From the IMG/VR virus record IMGVR_UViG_3300044697_000009, positions 1 through 64,000 of that record: 64,000 bases of DNA; one strand, given 5' to 3'. Of this stretch, positions 44,553 through 52,818 are shown one piece after another. Source of the DNA: a virus. The notes under the pieces were generated by a model. The model ran no database searches. It was not told where the DNA came from and saw only the letters and a list, made by a program, of their open reading frames with translations. Every line of letters begins with the position of its first letter. Positions within the stretch are counted from its first letter, which is position 1. The position numbers were made by a program, and so were the translations under genes.

Positions 44553-46660
44553 TATTTCCTCATAGGTGGAGTCATTTGATTAGCCATTACTGGTAAGTTA
44601 CGAAACTGTCCAGGAGGCTGTGGGATATTAGGTAACGCCATAGGCGCTTGTCCGTTACTAAGTGTCACTCCTGGAGTAATAGGTCCAAGTGCAGGATTAG
44701 ATAATATAGGAGCAGGACCTTGTCCAGGTGGCGGTATCACTCCATGAGGACCGCCCTGGACATTAGGAGTGGGACCACCGGGAGAAGGAGGAGTTCCCGA
44801 TGGCCCCGTTTGTTGACCGGGCAACGGAGGAAGTTGCTGTTCTCCGATCAACTGTAGTAAGCCTGGATCTGTATTTCTTAATGCATTTAAATGAGCCTCG
44901 ATATGATCCATTACGATTTTAACAAGTTCTGGATTTTCTCTCAAATCTGGATCATCAAGTACGGCTTTATGTTCTTGAACGTGTTGAGAATGTTTATCAG
45001 TTGGCGATACTAAAGGATTTTCACCATTCAATAATTTTTCATTCTCACGTTTAATTGTTAAGAGTTCTTTCATCTCGATGTTGTACATATCATCAAGACG
45101 GCCTGTATTAATAACTTGGAAGTATTGTTGAGGATCTGTCAAAAGTTTCATCTGAAGGAGTTGTTCTGCCATTTGAACACGACCAGCGATTGTCCGTGAC
45201 AATGGGTTACCAACATCAACAACAACACGATTGATCTCAGAGATATCATCTCCAGTAAATTCTTTAAGCATAGAACGATTGCTAACGCCAACTAATGTAA
45301 CAATCTTAGGCGTCATCGCAAAGTCTTTAAGAATACTCAGTAATCCCGTACCAACGTTCTCAATAAGTTTAACGTATGATTGTTGAAGACCTGATACGAA
45401 TTGAAGCGCCATGGATTGAACAAGAGCAAGAGCAGTTCCAGATTTCAATGAAGCTTCTGGATTACCACGAGCAACAGAGTTAACACCTGAGATCGTCTCA
45501 GCAGATTGAATACACATATCTAGGAATTTAAAGATTTCAGCTGGTGTTTGTGTCAGGTTCAAAGGCTCAGGTTTCATGTTACCTTCGATAATGTTCATTG
45601 CACCTTCGAGCTGGTTGACTGCGATATCAGCGCCACGAGGTACAAATAGATTCTGAACACCAAATGCGTTTTCGTTAGTTGCAATCGTACTGAATAAAGA
45701 ATTGATTAATTCCTGAATCGGCATGATATCAAACATGTCAGTATATCCATAAGGAGTACCAAGGATCTCAGCAGGTACGATTCTAAAGATCGGAATTGTT
45801 CTATAAGGCATCTTGGCGTCTTGAAGAATACAATCGCTATCCAAGAACAACATATATCGACCTTCAGGCAAGGCTTCAGATTGACGATGAAAAAATTCGT
45901 ATACTGCGATGTCATCTGTTTCATCATTTGACCAAACAGCTAAACGATATACAGAACTATCTGTTTTGGAAGGAATTCCACGGATTTTATCAGCTAGTTC
46001 AGGATACTTAGCCATTAAGTTATAGCGATTTTGAAAACTACGACAAAGAATCCAATCATTGTCCCAATTTTCTTTTGTACCATCCACTACGACATCAAAT
46101 GGAGTTAATGTAGTGAATTCGATTTCACCTTCGTAATTAAACTCACCAGTTTCAGGATCAGCATCATAAAGATTACCGCCCATTGCATTCCAGGCAAGTT
46201 TTATATATCCAGCACCAAGTACAATAGCAAGTTCGACGGCTTTATTTAAAACGTCTTCAAGATGTTTTTCTCTCATGTAGTAATCAAGAATACCATCTGC
46301 GATAATCGTTTGAGATTCTGACTTAGCATCAGAGTTTACAGCACGAGCTTCCATAATAGGACGATTTGAAGTAATCATGATGTAAATATGTCGTGCTAAG
46401 TTTCTAAAATGGTTTACTGGAAATTGTATTAACTCACCTTGATCGCCAGTAAAGTTAACTCTATGTCCATAACCCAGGTCATGTTCATATGCGCCATGAT
46501 ACATTCTCCACATATTGCTAAGTTTTTCTAAATACGCATTAGCTCTTAACATATTGAAGAAGCTCTGTGCTCTTGATAAACACGTACTTGCTACAACATC
46601 TGGAGTATTAGCTGCGAAATAAATCGAATCAGCTTGTTTAAAAGAACTTGTATCGCTCAT
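44552..46660 (-). CDS. Portal protein
   Basis: 702 residues, immediately downstream of the terminase large subunit (4-bp overlap). N-terminal FNMLRANAYLEKLSNMWRMY then HRVNFTGDQGELIQFPVNH; a central block with TPFDVVVDG, then PYGYTDMFDIMPIQELINSLFSTIA and GVNSVARGNPEASLKSGTA, all typical of podovirus portals; and a Pro/Gly-rich C-terminal tail. Forms the dodecameric DNA entry channel at the capsid vertex. Confidence 0.85.
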   Translation of the reverse strand: MSDTSSFKQADSIYFAANTPDVVASTCLSRAQSFFNMLRANAYLEKLSNMWRMYHGAYEHDLGYGHRVNFTGDQGELIQFPVNHFRNLARHIYIMITSNRPIMEARAVNSDAKSESQTIIADGILDYYMREKHLEDVLNKAVELAIVLGAGYIKLAWNAMGGNLYDADPETGEFNYEGEIEFTTLTPFDVVVDGTKENWDNDWILCRSFQNRYNLMAKYPELADKIRGIPSKTDSSVYRLAVWSNDETDDIAVYEFFHRQSEALPEGRYMLFLDSDCILQDAKMPYRTIPIFRIVPAEILGTPYGYTDMFDIMPIQELINSLFSTIATNENAFGVQNLFVPRGADIAVNQLEGAMNIIEGNMKPEPLNLTQTPAEIFKFLDMCIQSAETISGVNSVARGNPEASLKSGTALALVQSMALQFVSGLQQSYVKLIENVGTGLLSILKDFAMTPKIVTLVGVSNRSMLKEFTGDDISEINRVVVDVGNPLSRTIAGRVQMAEQLLQMKLLTDPQQYFQVINTGRLDDMYNIEMKELLTIKRENEKLLNGENPLVSPTDKHSQHVQEHKAVLDDPDLRENPELVKIVMDHIEAHLNALRNTDPGLLQLIGEQQLPPLPGQQTGPSGTPPSPGGPTPNVQGGPHGVIPPPGQGPAPILSNPALGPITPGVTLSNGQAPMALPNIPQPPGQFRNLPVMANQMTPPMRK

Positions 46661-48126
46661 AATATCCTCTTGGGTTTGGACTTAACATTAAAGATTTTTT
46701 TATATACATCAGCAGGGTCTTGATTTTGAGTATTGTAGTATTTCATTTGATCAATCATCGTGAGACTTGATGGATTGATATCGTAGTTAGCTGGATATGG
46801 ATTTTTTCCAAAAATAACGTTACGAACTAAATAAATCAATGCATCGACTGCATCATAATGTGCATCATCAGGAGATCTCGCAAAACGATTCCTTGCATTC
46901 CTACTATCCCATTTAGCGTTCTTAAGATGCCGTATTAATGTTACACATCTAGGATGGATTATTATTTTCTTTGCCGCCAACAATGTTCTAAGATTATTAA
47001 CCGCTGTTTCTTTTTCATCTTTTTTAGTAGGTATGAAGTTTATACGATTACCACTGTTAACCAAGATCTCACGAATCGTAATATAATCTACGTCACTGAA
47101 TCTAAGATAAGGTGTCTTGACTTCCAATGACAAAGGATTGGTCCAGAGTTCTTTTTCTTTTGTATCAATCCTCTCGACAAGTTTTACAAGACTTTCGTTA
47201 GGATTATTAAAGTTCATAATGAGTTCGTCTTCAATAATGATTTTATTTGCACGGAAGTCGAAGTATCCAAATACAACAACAGTTAAGTCCCGACCACCAG
47301 TATCCATAGCTTCGTATGCATCATAAAATGGAGGTTTTGGCCATTCTTTAACGATTTCTTTTTCTAAGACTGCATCAAATTCAGGAACGACGGATAAAGT
47401 AGGATCTTTAATGACTTGGCATAAGAATTCCCGTTTCCAGGAGTCTGAGTTCTCACCACCCATTGATTCTTTAAGACGTTCGATTTGTTCTTCTTTAAGT
47501 AATGGATTGTCGTAGACTGTCTTTCTAGTAAGTTTATTTCGCGTCTCCGCTTCCTCAATAAACTTAAAAAAATCATGGTCAAGGTCTGCTGGAGGAGTAC
47601 TAGCAAGTACGATCTTACCTCCAGTATGAATAGTTGTAGGAATAAAGATTTGTTCTACAATATACCTTAAATCTGTACAAAAACCTGCTTCATCGATTAA
47701 TACAAGTGTAGCTTTTTGACCACGGAGACGATCATAGTGTTTATTGTCTGTACCGGCTAACTGGATTTGTGAACCATTACTGAAGTAATATGTATGGTAC
47801 TTAGCTTTGAAGTCCGGGCGGATACTTTGAGGACAATCATTTAAGAGTTCAGTAAAGATTTTTTCAAACACGGAATGAATATGGACTTTTGTATCTGTTA
47901 CTAGTTTTATAATTGCGTCATTTTTTCTAAGTGCGTGTTCAAGTGCTAGAATCGCCATGAGATACGATTTACCACTTTGACGACTTAAGAGCCATACGAG
48001 GATACTATGAGGATCGGAGTTATAAAAGAGATCATACATCTCTTGTTGGACTCTGTGGCATTTCCATCTAAGGTTGCCTTGCGTCCATAAAATAGCCCGG
48101 GCCTGCTGAGTATCGAGTTTAGACAT
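46657..48126 (-). CDS. Terminase large subunit
   Basis: 489 residues from the ATG at 48126, which overlaps the upstream stop; a longer frame begins at TTG. Walker A SRQSGKS (48-54), Walker B LVLIDEAG (141-148) and coupling motif ASTPP (175-179) define the packaging ATPase. The nuclease domain shows AMDTGGRDLT (273-282) and a late DAHYDAVDALIYLV block. It cuts and translocates genome DNA into the prohead through the portal encoded next door. Confidence 0.95.
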   Translation of the reverse strand: MSKLDTQQARAILWTQGNLRWKCHRVQQEMYDLFYNSDPHSILVWLLSRQSGKSYLMAILALEHALRKNDAIIKLVTDTKVHIHSVFEKIFTELLNDCPQSIRPDFKAKYHTYYFSNGSQIQLAGTDNKHYDRLRGQKATLVLIDEAGFCTDLRYIVEQIFIPTTIHTGGKIVLASTPPADLDHDFFKFIEEAETRNKLTRKTVYDNPLLKEEQIERLKESMGGENSDSWKREFLCQVIKDPTLSVVPEFDAVLEKEIVKEWPKPPFYDAYEAMDTGGRDLTVVVFGYFDFRANKIIIEDELIMNFNNPNESLVKLVERIDTKEKELWTNPLSLEVKTPYLRFSDVDYITIREILVNSGNRINFIPTKKDEKETAVNNLRTLLAAKKIIIHPRCVTLIRHLKNAKWDSRNARNRFARSPDDAHYDAVDALIYLVRNVIFGKNPYPANYDINPSSLTMIDQMKYYNTQNQDPADVYKKIFNVKSKPKRIL

Positions 48127-48520
48127 CGTCCTCACCAGTTGCAAGACGTAAGAGTTCTGCTTGAGGTATGTCTTTACCGAGGTCAGCTAAGTTCTCGGTT
48201 TTTGTTATGTCTTTAAGGATTTTACAATAGATATCAAATCTTTTAGCTTCTTCAAGAGTTAATGCGCGAGTCAATGAAAAATCACGGAGTTTTGAGATCT
48301 CAGTTCTACAGATATATTCTTGGTCATTAGTCTCAAACTTCTTTGCATCTGATTCAGTTTTGATTAAAGGAACTGTACCTTCAACAAGAGCTTTGAGATG
48401 AGTAATCTCTTCTTCTTGAGCTTTAATTGTTTTTAAAAGTTCTGTATTTGTTTTAGTCAGAGCAATATTGAAAGCTTTTAGATCTATGATTTCTTTTGCA
48501 ATATCAAGTTTGTCTTTCAT
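48119..48520 (-). CDS. Putative terminase small subunit or packaging accessory protein
   Basis: 133 residues upstream of and overlapping the large terminase gene, the usual small-subunit position. Predicted coiled coil in residues 10-50, then a helical region with LTLEEAKRFDIYCKIL, where TLEE(A)xxx(D/E)xxxKIL is seen in several small packaging proteins. No clear DNA-binding helix-turn-helix, so assignment rests on position. Confidence 0.55.
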   Translation of the reverse strand: MKDKLDIAKEIIDLKAFNIALTKTNTELLKTIKAQEEEITHLKALVEGTVPLIKTESDAKKFETNDQEYICRTEISKLRDFSLTRALTLEEAKRFDIYCKILKDITKTENLADLGKDIPQAELLRLATGEDDV

Positions 48521-48855
48521 TAAAACCTCGCAGGCGTTTGAATCGGTTGACCTTGCTTCATTGTTTTAGCGAGACTAAGACCTGATACGTGGGTTCTGAC
48601 TTCGTCGTATGCTTTTGCTTGAGCATTCACAGTCTTGATAATTGCTTCATCTTGGTCTTTTAAGGCCTTGATTTCAGCATCATAATTCTGTTTCATGTCT
48701 TGGATTTCTTTAGATCGGTCTTTTAATTCATACAGACCAGCTAAGATACCCGCTATAACGACAGCGGTAGCTGACTGCCAATCTGCTTGAAAAAATAATA
48801 CTTTTCCAATAGTTAGAGAAAAAAGGAAAAGCGGGGCGTGTTTTAGATAACTCAT
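48520..48855 (-). CDS. Membrane protein with coiled coil at the head of the packaging operon
   Basis: 111 residues from the ATG at 48855 with GGAGG six bases upstream. Two hydrophobic segments (about 6-20 and 30-45) then a charged coiled coil. Holin- or spanin-like topology near the endolysin gene on the other strand makes a lysis function plausible, but no specific family is recognisable. Confidence 0.5.
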   Translation of the reverse strand: MSYLKHAPLFLFSLTIGKVLFFQADWQSATAVVIAGILAGLYELKDRSKEIQDMKQNYDAEIKALKDQDEAIIKTVNAQAKAYDEVRTHVSGLSLAKTMKQGQPIQTPARF

Positions 48856-48867
48856 TTTATCCTCCAA

Positions 48868-48965
48868 GTTATTGAAATTATTAAAGAGTTTTGCGTAAAC
48901 CGCTCTTTTGTCCGGGTCAAAGCCCGTGTATTGCCCTAACTGGGCCTCCGGTATTGCTAAATCTC
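48868..48965 (-). promoter_or_regulatory. Structured 5' leader of the packaging/virion operon
   Basis: Between the late-promoter motif and the first gene lies about 100 nt with three consecutive hairpins. On the plus-strand coordinates they are GCCC/GGGC at 48933-48945, CGGG/CCCG at 48913-48926 and AAAGAG/CTCTTT at 48883-48908. The last lies about 20 nt before the GGAGG ribosome site. It could be a translational control or stability element; no known riboswitch recognised. Confidence 0.5.
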
Positions 48966-48972
48966 TCTAAGA

Positions 48973-48985
48973 TATAGTTATTAAA
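48973..48985 (-). promoter_or_regulatory. Late-promoter motif at the start of the virion operons
   Basis: Minus strand reads TTTAATAACTATA followed by TC. It is the most upstream copy serving the packaging genes and is paired head-to-head with the rightward copy at 49003. Confidence 0.65.
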
Positions 48986-49002
48986 TTCTTAGATAATCCC
49001 CG

Positions 49003-49017
49003 TTTTAATAACTATTT
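49003..49017 (+). promoter_or_regulatory. Late-promoter motif, rightward copy for the lysis genes
   Basis: TTTTAATAACTATTT on the plus strand, back-to-back with the leftward copy 18 bp away. It is followed after 3 bp by the ATG of the small zinc-ribbon ORF and then the endolysin gene. Divergent late promoters would co-express packaging and lysis genes. Confidence 0.6.
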
Positions 49018-49020
49018 AGT

Positions 49021-49158
49021 ATGAAAATAAAACACTTAGATCAATCACCTATCTGCCCGGTATGTTCTGCCTGGATGCTTACACATCCTAGTAATCATGA
49101 GTATCTTAAGTGTATAAGTTGTGGATTTTGTTGTAAAATTATAAAAAGGTTGAAATAA
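49021..49158 (+). CDS. Small zinc-ribbon protein
   Basis: 45 residues: PICPVCSAWM and LKCISCGFCC give a CxxC...CxxC ribbon with extra cysteines. The ATG follows the late motif by only three bases with no ribosome site, so translation may be leaderless or weak. Ends with TAATG overlap onto the endolysin gene. Confidence 0.5.
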   Translation: MKIKHLDQSPICPVCSAWMLTHPSNHEYLKCISCGFCCKIIKRLK

Positions 49159-49592
49159 TGGTTGGATTAGATTGGAATGACCCTAATTCTTTATTAAGTC
49201 AGTATTTTCGAGTGCACGAAGCGTTGTATCTACCTACCTGGGGGCGATTAGCAACAGAAGATGATGGTTTGACTGATGAAATTAAAGAAAATTTATTAGA
49301 TCTTTGTTCTAAGATGGACCAAATACGTGAATTCCTTGGATTTCCTATGAATGTCCATTGTATGTACCGTCCTCCGAGCTATAACCTAGTGATTGGAGCA
49401 CCAGAGAATGACGTCCATAGTCTAGGACAAGCCGTTGACTTTGATTGCAACCCTGATCTCACAATAGATGAAATCAGAGACAAAGTTTTACCGGTATTAG
49501 ATAAATATAATATAAGAATGGAAAGAAACACATCGACATGGATTCATTTAGATACACATCCTGTCGGAAATGCTAGATATTTTTATCCATAA
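49158..49592 (+). CDS. Endolysin, peptidase M15-like (D-Ala-D-Ala carboxypeptidase fold)
   Basis: 144 residues. MYRPP near residue 71, then H87 in HSLGQAVDFD with D94, and H130 in WIHLDTHPVG give the M15 zinc ligands and catalytic region. Family members cut peptide stems in peptidoglycan. No signal peptide, so export would need a holin. It lies in a short rightward cluster opposite the packaging operon. Assignment as endolysin is strong by family and position. Confidence 0.85.
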   Translation: MVGLDWNDPNSLLSQYFRVHEALYLPTWGRLATEDDGLTDEIKENLLDLCSKMDQIREFLGFPMNVHCMYRPPSYNLVIGAPENDVHSLGQAVDFDCNPDLTIDEIRDKVLPVLDKYNIRMERNTSTWIHLDTHPVGNARYFYP

Positions 49593-49601
49593 GGAGATAA
49601 A

Positions 49602-49769
49602 ATGGCTAAACCTAAATTAGGATCTGGAGAAAGATTCGCAAGATTGAAGAAACATATTCAAAGCGAAGGATATTCTTCTGAATCAGCTCAGAAAATCGCA
49701 GCTTCGGTAGGACAGAAAAAATATGGAGCTAAGAAAATGGCCCATATGGCAGCTAAGAATCGGAAATAA
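49602..49769 (+). CDS. Small basic phage protein
   Basis: 55 residues with AAGGAG before the ATG. Pattern LGSGERFARLKKHI ... AQKIAASVGQKKYGAKKMAHMAAKNRK is a widespread tiny phage protein of unknown function, very Lys/Ala-rich. Last gene of the rightward lysis cluster, ending one base before the convergent leftward gene. Confidence 0.65.
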   Translation: MAKPKLGSGERFARLKKHIQSEGYSSESAQKIAASVGQKKYGAKKMAHMAAKNRK

Positions 49770-49770
49770 T

Positions 49771-49962
49771 TCAAGAAGCTTGTCTTTTTAATCGCATTTT
49801 TGATTTAATACGTTCTCTATTACAATCAGGGCAGTAGTGACCATTCCAAAGACCACCGGTTGAGTCCTTCCACCGTTTGTCTTTAGTATTATATTTCCCG
49901 TCTTGTATCCGTAGCTTAAGTTGTTTACAGATACGACATTCCGTCATGTTCTGTTCACTCAT
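49771..49962 (-). CDS. Small zinc-finger protein
   Basis: 63 residues with CRICKQ and YCPDCNRE giving two CxxC pairs and a basic tail (KSKMRLKRQAS). Overlaps the upstream gene by 8 bp. Possibly a small DNA/RNA binding regulator. Confidence 0.55.
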   Translation of the reverse strand: MSEQNMTECRICKQLKLRIQDGKYNTKDKRWKDSTGGLWNGHYCPDCNRERIKSKMRLKRQAS

Positions 49963-50176
49963 TTTCTACTGCCTTTCTTAAAGGAATGACTTTAGACTTT
50001 TGTTTCAACCCATCAATAACTTTGAGATAAACGTTTTTATGAGAAATCAAGGATCTGACGAGATTAAATACAGCTTTTTCATCACTCCAGTCTGATTTAT
50101 CCATAGCCCTAAGCCATGCAAATACAATAGGATCGTCTTGGTATTGTTCTGTAATAGTATCAATGATTTTGGACAT
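49955..50176 (-). CDS. Hypothetical helical protein
   Basis: 73 residues, helical, ending IPLRKAVENE. ATG 50176 is preceded by GGAGGC. Family not recognised. Confidence 0.5.
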   Translation of the reverse strand: MSKIIDTITEQYQDDPIVFAWLRAMDKSDWSDEKAVFNLVRSLISHKNVYLKVIDGLKQKSKVIPLRKAVENE

Positions 50177-50203
50177 TTAAGCCTCCTGCTTATCTGAATA
50201 AAG

Positions 50204-50470
50204 TTATTCGTCTTGAATAACTATCTGCATTTTATAGAAATTAATAAATACTTGGTGTTTGTTATCAATTGCTTCTAATAAAAACTTTAATTCTTTAAGG
50301 TCTTCAGCCTCAATCAGTATTTCCTTTAATCCATCATCGTCTATAAGTTCTTGTTTATACTCAAAGAGTTCATTAAACCTACCTTGAAGTTCAAGAGTTT
50401 CCATATAATGAATTTCTTCTGCTTCAAGTACTAATGGGAGTTTAGATTTCCGTGATAATTTAAAGACCAA
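50204..50470 (-). CDS. Hypothetical small protein
   Basis: 88 residues, acidic, predicted alpha/beta with LKFLLEAIDNKHQVFINFY near the C-terminus. Start abuts the stop of the HAD phosphatase gene. No family recognised. Confidence 0.5.
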   Translation of the reverse strand: MVFKLSRKSKLPLVLEAEEIHYMETLELQGRFNELFEYKQELIDDDGLKEILIEAEDLKELKFLLEAIDNKHQVFINFYKMQIVIQDE

Positions 50471-50830
50471 TTATTCATCCTTGAGATAGATATGGCTTCC
50501 AAGCACGCTATTGGCATCAGAATCGTCAATCCATTTGGTTGGCTTAGTTTGTACATAGTCAACAATATCTTCTAACTCTAAGGCTTTTACAGCTTCAAGG
50601 GCCCATTTATATCCGGCTGCCGACCAAACGACAATCGTCATACCACGTCCTTTATATTTCCTTAAGAGTTCTACGTGTTTTGTATGTGGTTTTAAATAAT
50701 TAATGGAGTTGTCATAAGGATCTATTATCTTTAATTTGTATTCACTAGGAATTTTGTATGTATGATCCCACATTAATAGCGTGTTATCTACATCACATAC
50801 TATAACAGATTCGTTTTCTATAACCTGCAT
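50471..50830 (-). CDS. HAD-superfamily phosphatase-like protein
   Basis: 119 residues. Motif I DVDNTLL (13-19, nucleophile D13 and D15), motif II Ser70 in VVWSAAG, motif III/IV region with K99 and DD at 102-103 (TKWIDDSDA). Close in size to phage polynucleotide 3'-phosphatase or 5'(3')-deoxyribonucleotidase-like HADs. A sigma70-type promoter lies 24 bp upstream and GGAGGAG is the ribosome site. Substrate unknown. Confidence 0.75.
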   Translation of the reverse strand: MQVIENESVIVCDVDNTLLMWDHTYKIPSEYKLKIIDPYDNSINYLKPHTKHVELLRKYKGRGMTIVVWSAAGYKWALEAVKALELEDIVDYVQTKPTKWIDDSDANSVLGSHIYLKDE

Positions 50831-50853
50831 CGCTCCTCCGATTATCAGGTTTT

Positions 50854-50882
50854 ACTATACCACAGTTTACTATAAATGTCAA
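50854..50882 (-). promoter_or_regulatory. Sigma70-type promoter of the HAD gene cluster
   Basis: Minus strand: TTGACA at 50882-50877, 17-bp spacer, TATAGT at 50859-50854, giving a leader of about 17 nt with GGAGGAG before the ATG at 50830. Confidence 0.8.
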
Positions 50883-50889
50883 GAGAAAT

Positions 50890-51084
50890 TTAGTACTTTG
50901 GATCGAATTTACATTTAGTACAGGTTAGGTGCCCTTCTTCATTATACTCATAAGTATGCGGAGGACAACACTTTTCTTCTGTATTCAATGGTTTATGATC
51001 GGACTTGTGTTCCGTATGTACAGGAAGGTTTAATACAAAGAAAAATAATAAAAGAATTACCCAGAACATTTCTTTTCTTTCCAA
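50890..51084 (-). CDS. Small exported or membrane-anchored cysteine-rich protein
   Basis: 64 residues: hydrophobic N-terminal helix (FWVILLLFFFVLNLPV), then a hydrophilic part with CCPPH and CTKC, a possible metal site. Overlaps the small ORF upstream. Family not recognised. Confidence 0.55.
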   Translation of the reverse strand: MERKEMFWVILLLFFFVLNLPVHTEHKSDHKPLNTEEKCCPPHTYEYNEEGHLTCTKCKFDPKY

Positions 51085-51161
51085 ATCACAGTCTTACCGC
51101 AGATCCAGCATTTCATTCCGTATAACGTGATTCCATAATTATGTACTTTACACTTAGCCAT
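51057..51161 (-). CDS. Tiny CxxC microprotein
   Basis: 34 residues overlapping neighbours on both sides: CKVHNYGITLYGMKCWICGK provides Cys/His ligands of a zinc knuckle. Start overlaps the stop of the VTC-like gene. Such overlapping coupled ORFs are usual in this genome, but a real product is not certain. Confidence 0.4.
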   Translation of the reverse strand: MAKCKVHNYGITLYGMKCWICGKTVIWKEKKCSG

Positions 51162-51981
51162 GAGTTTTTAAAATACCTTCTATTATCTGGTACATAGACC
51201 AAACGTACTTACTAAAGGCTACGTCTTCAAGATTTAATTGGTCTATAATCGATTTAATCCAGTCGGGTTTTTTATCAATGTGCTTTACTTCCATAATAAA
51301 GTCGTCATGATTCGTGTACTTAGTACCTAAGTCATGGAATTTATCCCATAGGCCTTGGTTCTTAATGTCTTGTATTACATTGACACTTGGGGTTAATAAC
51401 GCTAGAGGTGAGATGTTTTGATCAATAGTTACCCTAAGATCTTCACCGTCTTGATATGCATAACGTTTATAGATGATGTCTACAACAGGACGGAGCTGAT
51501 TCATAATGAATATGTAATTCAATAACTTAGCTTGGGTTACGACATCGTCATGAGGAATGTCTGTATTATATTGGAATAATTCATCATCTATTGGAAGCTC
51601 GGGCTTAGATGACTGAGTCAATGCTTTAAATGCATTAGGACCTATACGAAGACGGTTCTTACGACTATCACCTTGTTGTTTGTATTTACATTCCAAAAAG
51701 ACTTCATCACTCCATTTACCGTTTGGAGCATAGGCTCTAATTCTTATCTTTCTTCTATCATCAAGTCCAGCTAAGTGTTGTTTAAGAAATGTAAAGTCCG
51801 GGCTATCAAAATAAATACTACGATTCAATGTATATACTGTATTAGGCTGAGGAAAGTATAACTCCATGTGTTTTTTAATCTCAGCTTTAACCTCGATATA
51901 ATACTGTTTCTGTACTATATACTTTTGCTCAATTCTATTTAAGTCGATAGAATTACCTTCAGGAATACCAACATTACTCAT
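51154..51981 (-). CDS. VTC-domain (CYTH/polyphosphate polymerase-like) protein
   Basis: 275 residues resembling the VTC catalytic domain of polyphosphate polymerases: RIEQKYIV at the start (basic/acid strand of the triphosphate tunnel), SIYFDSPDF, DDRRKIRIRAY, VFLECKYKQQ, DIIYKRYAY, LRVTIDQN and FIMEVKH, then a late SKY. Those Arg/Lys/Glu residues line the tunnel that binds triphosphate and growing polyphosphate in the family. If active, the phage would make inorganic polyphosphate or process triphosphates in the infected cell. Domain call is by eye from the residue pattern, fairly convincing; activity is inferred. Confidence 0.75.
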   Translation of the reverse strand: MSNVGIPEGNSIDLNRIEQKYIVQKQYYIEVKAEIKKHMELYFPQPNTVYTLNRSIYFDSPDFTFLKQHLAGLDDRRKIRIRAYAPNGKWSDEVFLECKYKQQGDSRKNRLRIGPNAFKALTQSSKPELPIDDELFQYNTDIPHDDVVTQAKLLNYIFIMNQLRPVVDIIYKRYAYQDGEDLRVTIDQNISPLALLTPSVNVIQDIKNQGLWDKFHDLGTKYTNHDDFIMEVKHIDKKPDWIKSIIDQLNLEDVAFSKYVWSMYQIIEGILKTHG

Positions 51982-52159
51982 TATGTGTCCTTTTAATTAC
52001 ACGGAATTTATTACGACGTTTCTTAATCTTTCGTTCACGAAGGTCATCCTTGATTACGACATAGATCATAGTAGATAATCCAATGAGAAACAATAGAATA
52101 AACCCTACGGATTTCAGGCAGACTTCCCCTCGTATTAGTACAAGTACGTCGACTTGCAT
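51974..52159 (-). CDS. Small single-pass membrane protein
   Basis: 61 residues from the ATG at 52159 (a TTG at 52204 would add 15 residues). One membrane helix (VGFILLFLIGLSTMIYVVI) and a very basic cytoplasmic tail (RERKIKKRRNKFRVIKR). Overlaps the VTC gene start by 8 bp, suggesting a joint role at the membrane, similar to VTC complexes which are membrane-bound in eukaryotes; that link is speculative. Confidence 0.5.
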   Translation of the reverse strand: MQVDVLVLIRGEVCLKSVGFILLFLIGLSTMIYVVIKDDLRERKIKKRRNKFRVIKRTHNE

Positions 52160-52253
52160 TAGGAAAACAATAAGAAATACTTCTTTATTGTGACAGGCGA
52201 TCAAGCCTGTATAGATTAACTAACTGTACAACAACAACTGCTGTACTTCACAT

Positions 52254-52266
52254 TACAGTTATTAAT
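52254..52266 (-). promoter_or_regulatory. Late-promoter motif, diverged copy
   Basis: Minus strand reads ATTAATAACTGTA, two changes from the consensus core. It lies about 95 bp upstream of the small membrane-protein gene and VTC gene. Confidence 0.4.
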
Positions 52267-52296
52267 TTAGAGGTATGAAAAACGTATGTTTTTGCA

Positions 52297-52812
52297 TTAT
52301 TTTTTTAGTAATGTTGTAGTTAATTCATTTGTTGCATATACAGGACGTATAGGAGTTAATGAATTTATGTATTTACAAAAGGATTCGGCATCATGTATAT
52401 TATCGAAGTACCCGATAGTACTAGACTTATTCTGAGAATTGACTATATCAACACGTACTAAAGTCTTTGTTTTAGGATCTATTACAATACGAGTCTTGTA
52501 TTTAACAGGTGGGACTTGGTTATAGAGTTTATAGCCTTGAGATTTGTATAAGTCATAATAATAGGATTGACGTATACGTAAGTCTTCAGGACTACAGAAT
52601 TCAAGGATATAGAGTTTTAAGTTACTATAGTATTTATTTAATGATTTGTTACTATGGATACCTTGTTTCATATCCGAGATATGCTTAGACACACTAATTA
52701 GTATATTGTTACTATAACTAATATATAGACTTTTAGTACGATGATGTACGAAGGCATAAACACCAGATTGGGATAATTCTTTCATGTTACTATAATTAGA
52801 TACAAGGACCAT
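52297..52812 (-). CDS. GIY-YIG-like nuclease (divergent)
   Basis: 171 residues (an internal ATG at 52785 would remove nine). SGVYAF (16-21) and SLYISYSNN (28-36) correspond to the GIY and YIG strands, followed by KHISDMKQGIHSN, E71 in LYILEFC and a terminal YKLYN (94-98), the usual order R/H ... E ... N. The YIG glycine is replaced by serine and the usual catalytic Arg is not obvious, so activity may be reduced. Four GTTACTATA repeats lie within or beside the gene. Likely homing-type or regulatory nuclease. Confidence 0.6.
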   Translation of the reverse strand: MVLVSNYSNMKELSQSGVYAFVHHRTKSLYISYSNNILISVSKHISDMKQGIHSNKSLNKYYSNLKLYILEFCSPEDLRIRQSYYYDLYKSQGYKLYNQVPPVKYKTRIVIDPKTKTLVRVDIVNSQNKSSTIGYFDNIHDAESFCKYINSLTPIRPVYATNELTTTLLKK

Positions 52813-52818
52813 ACAATA

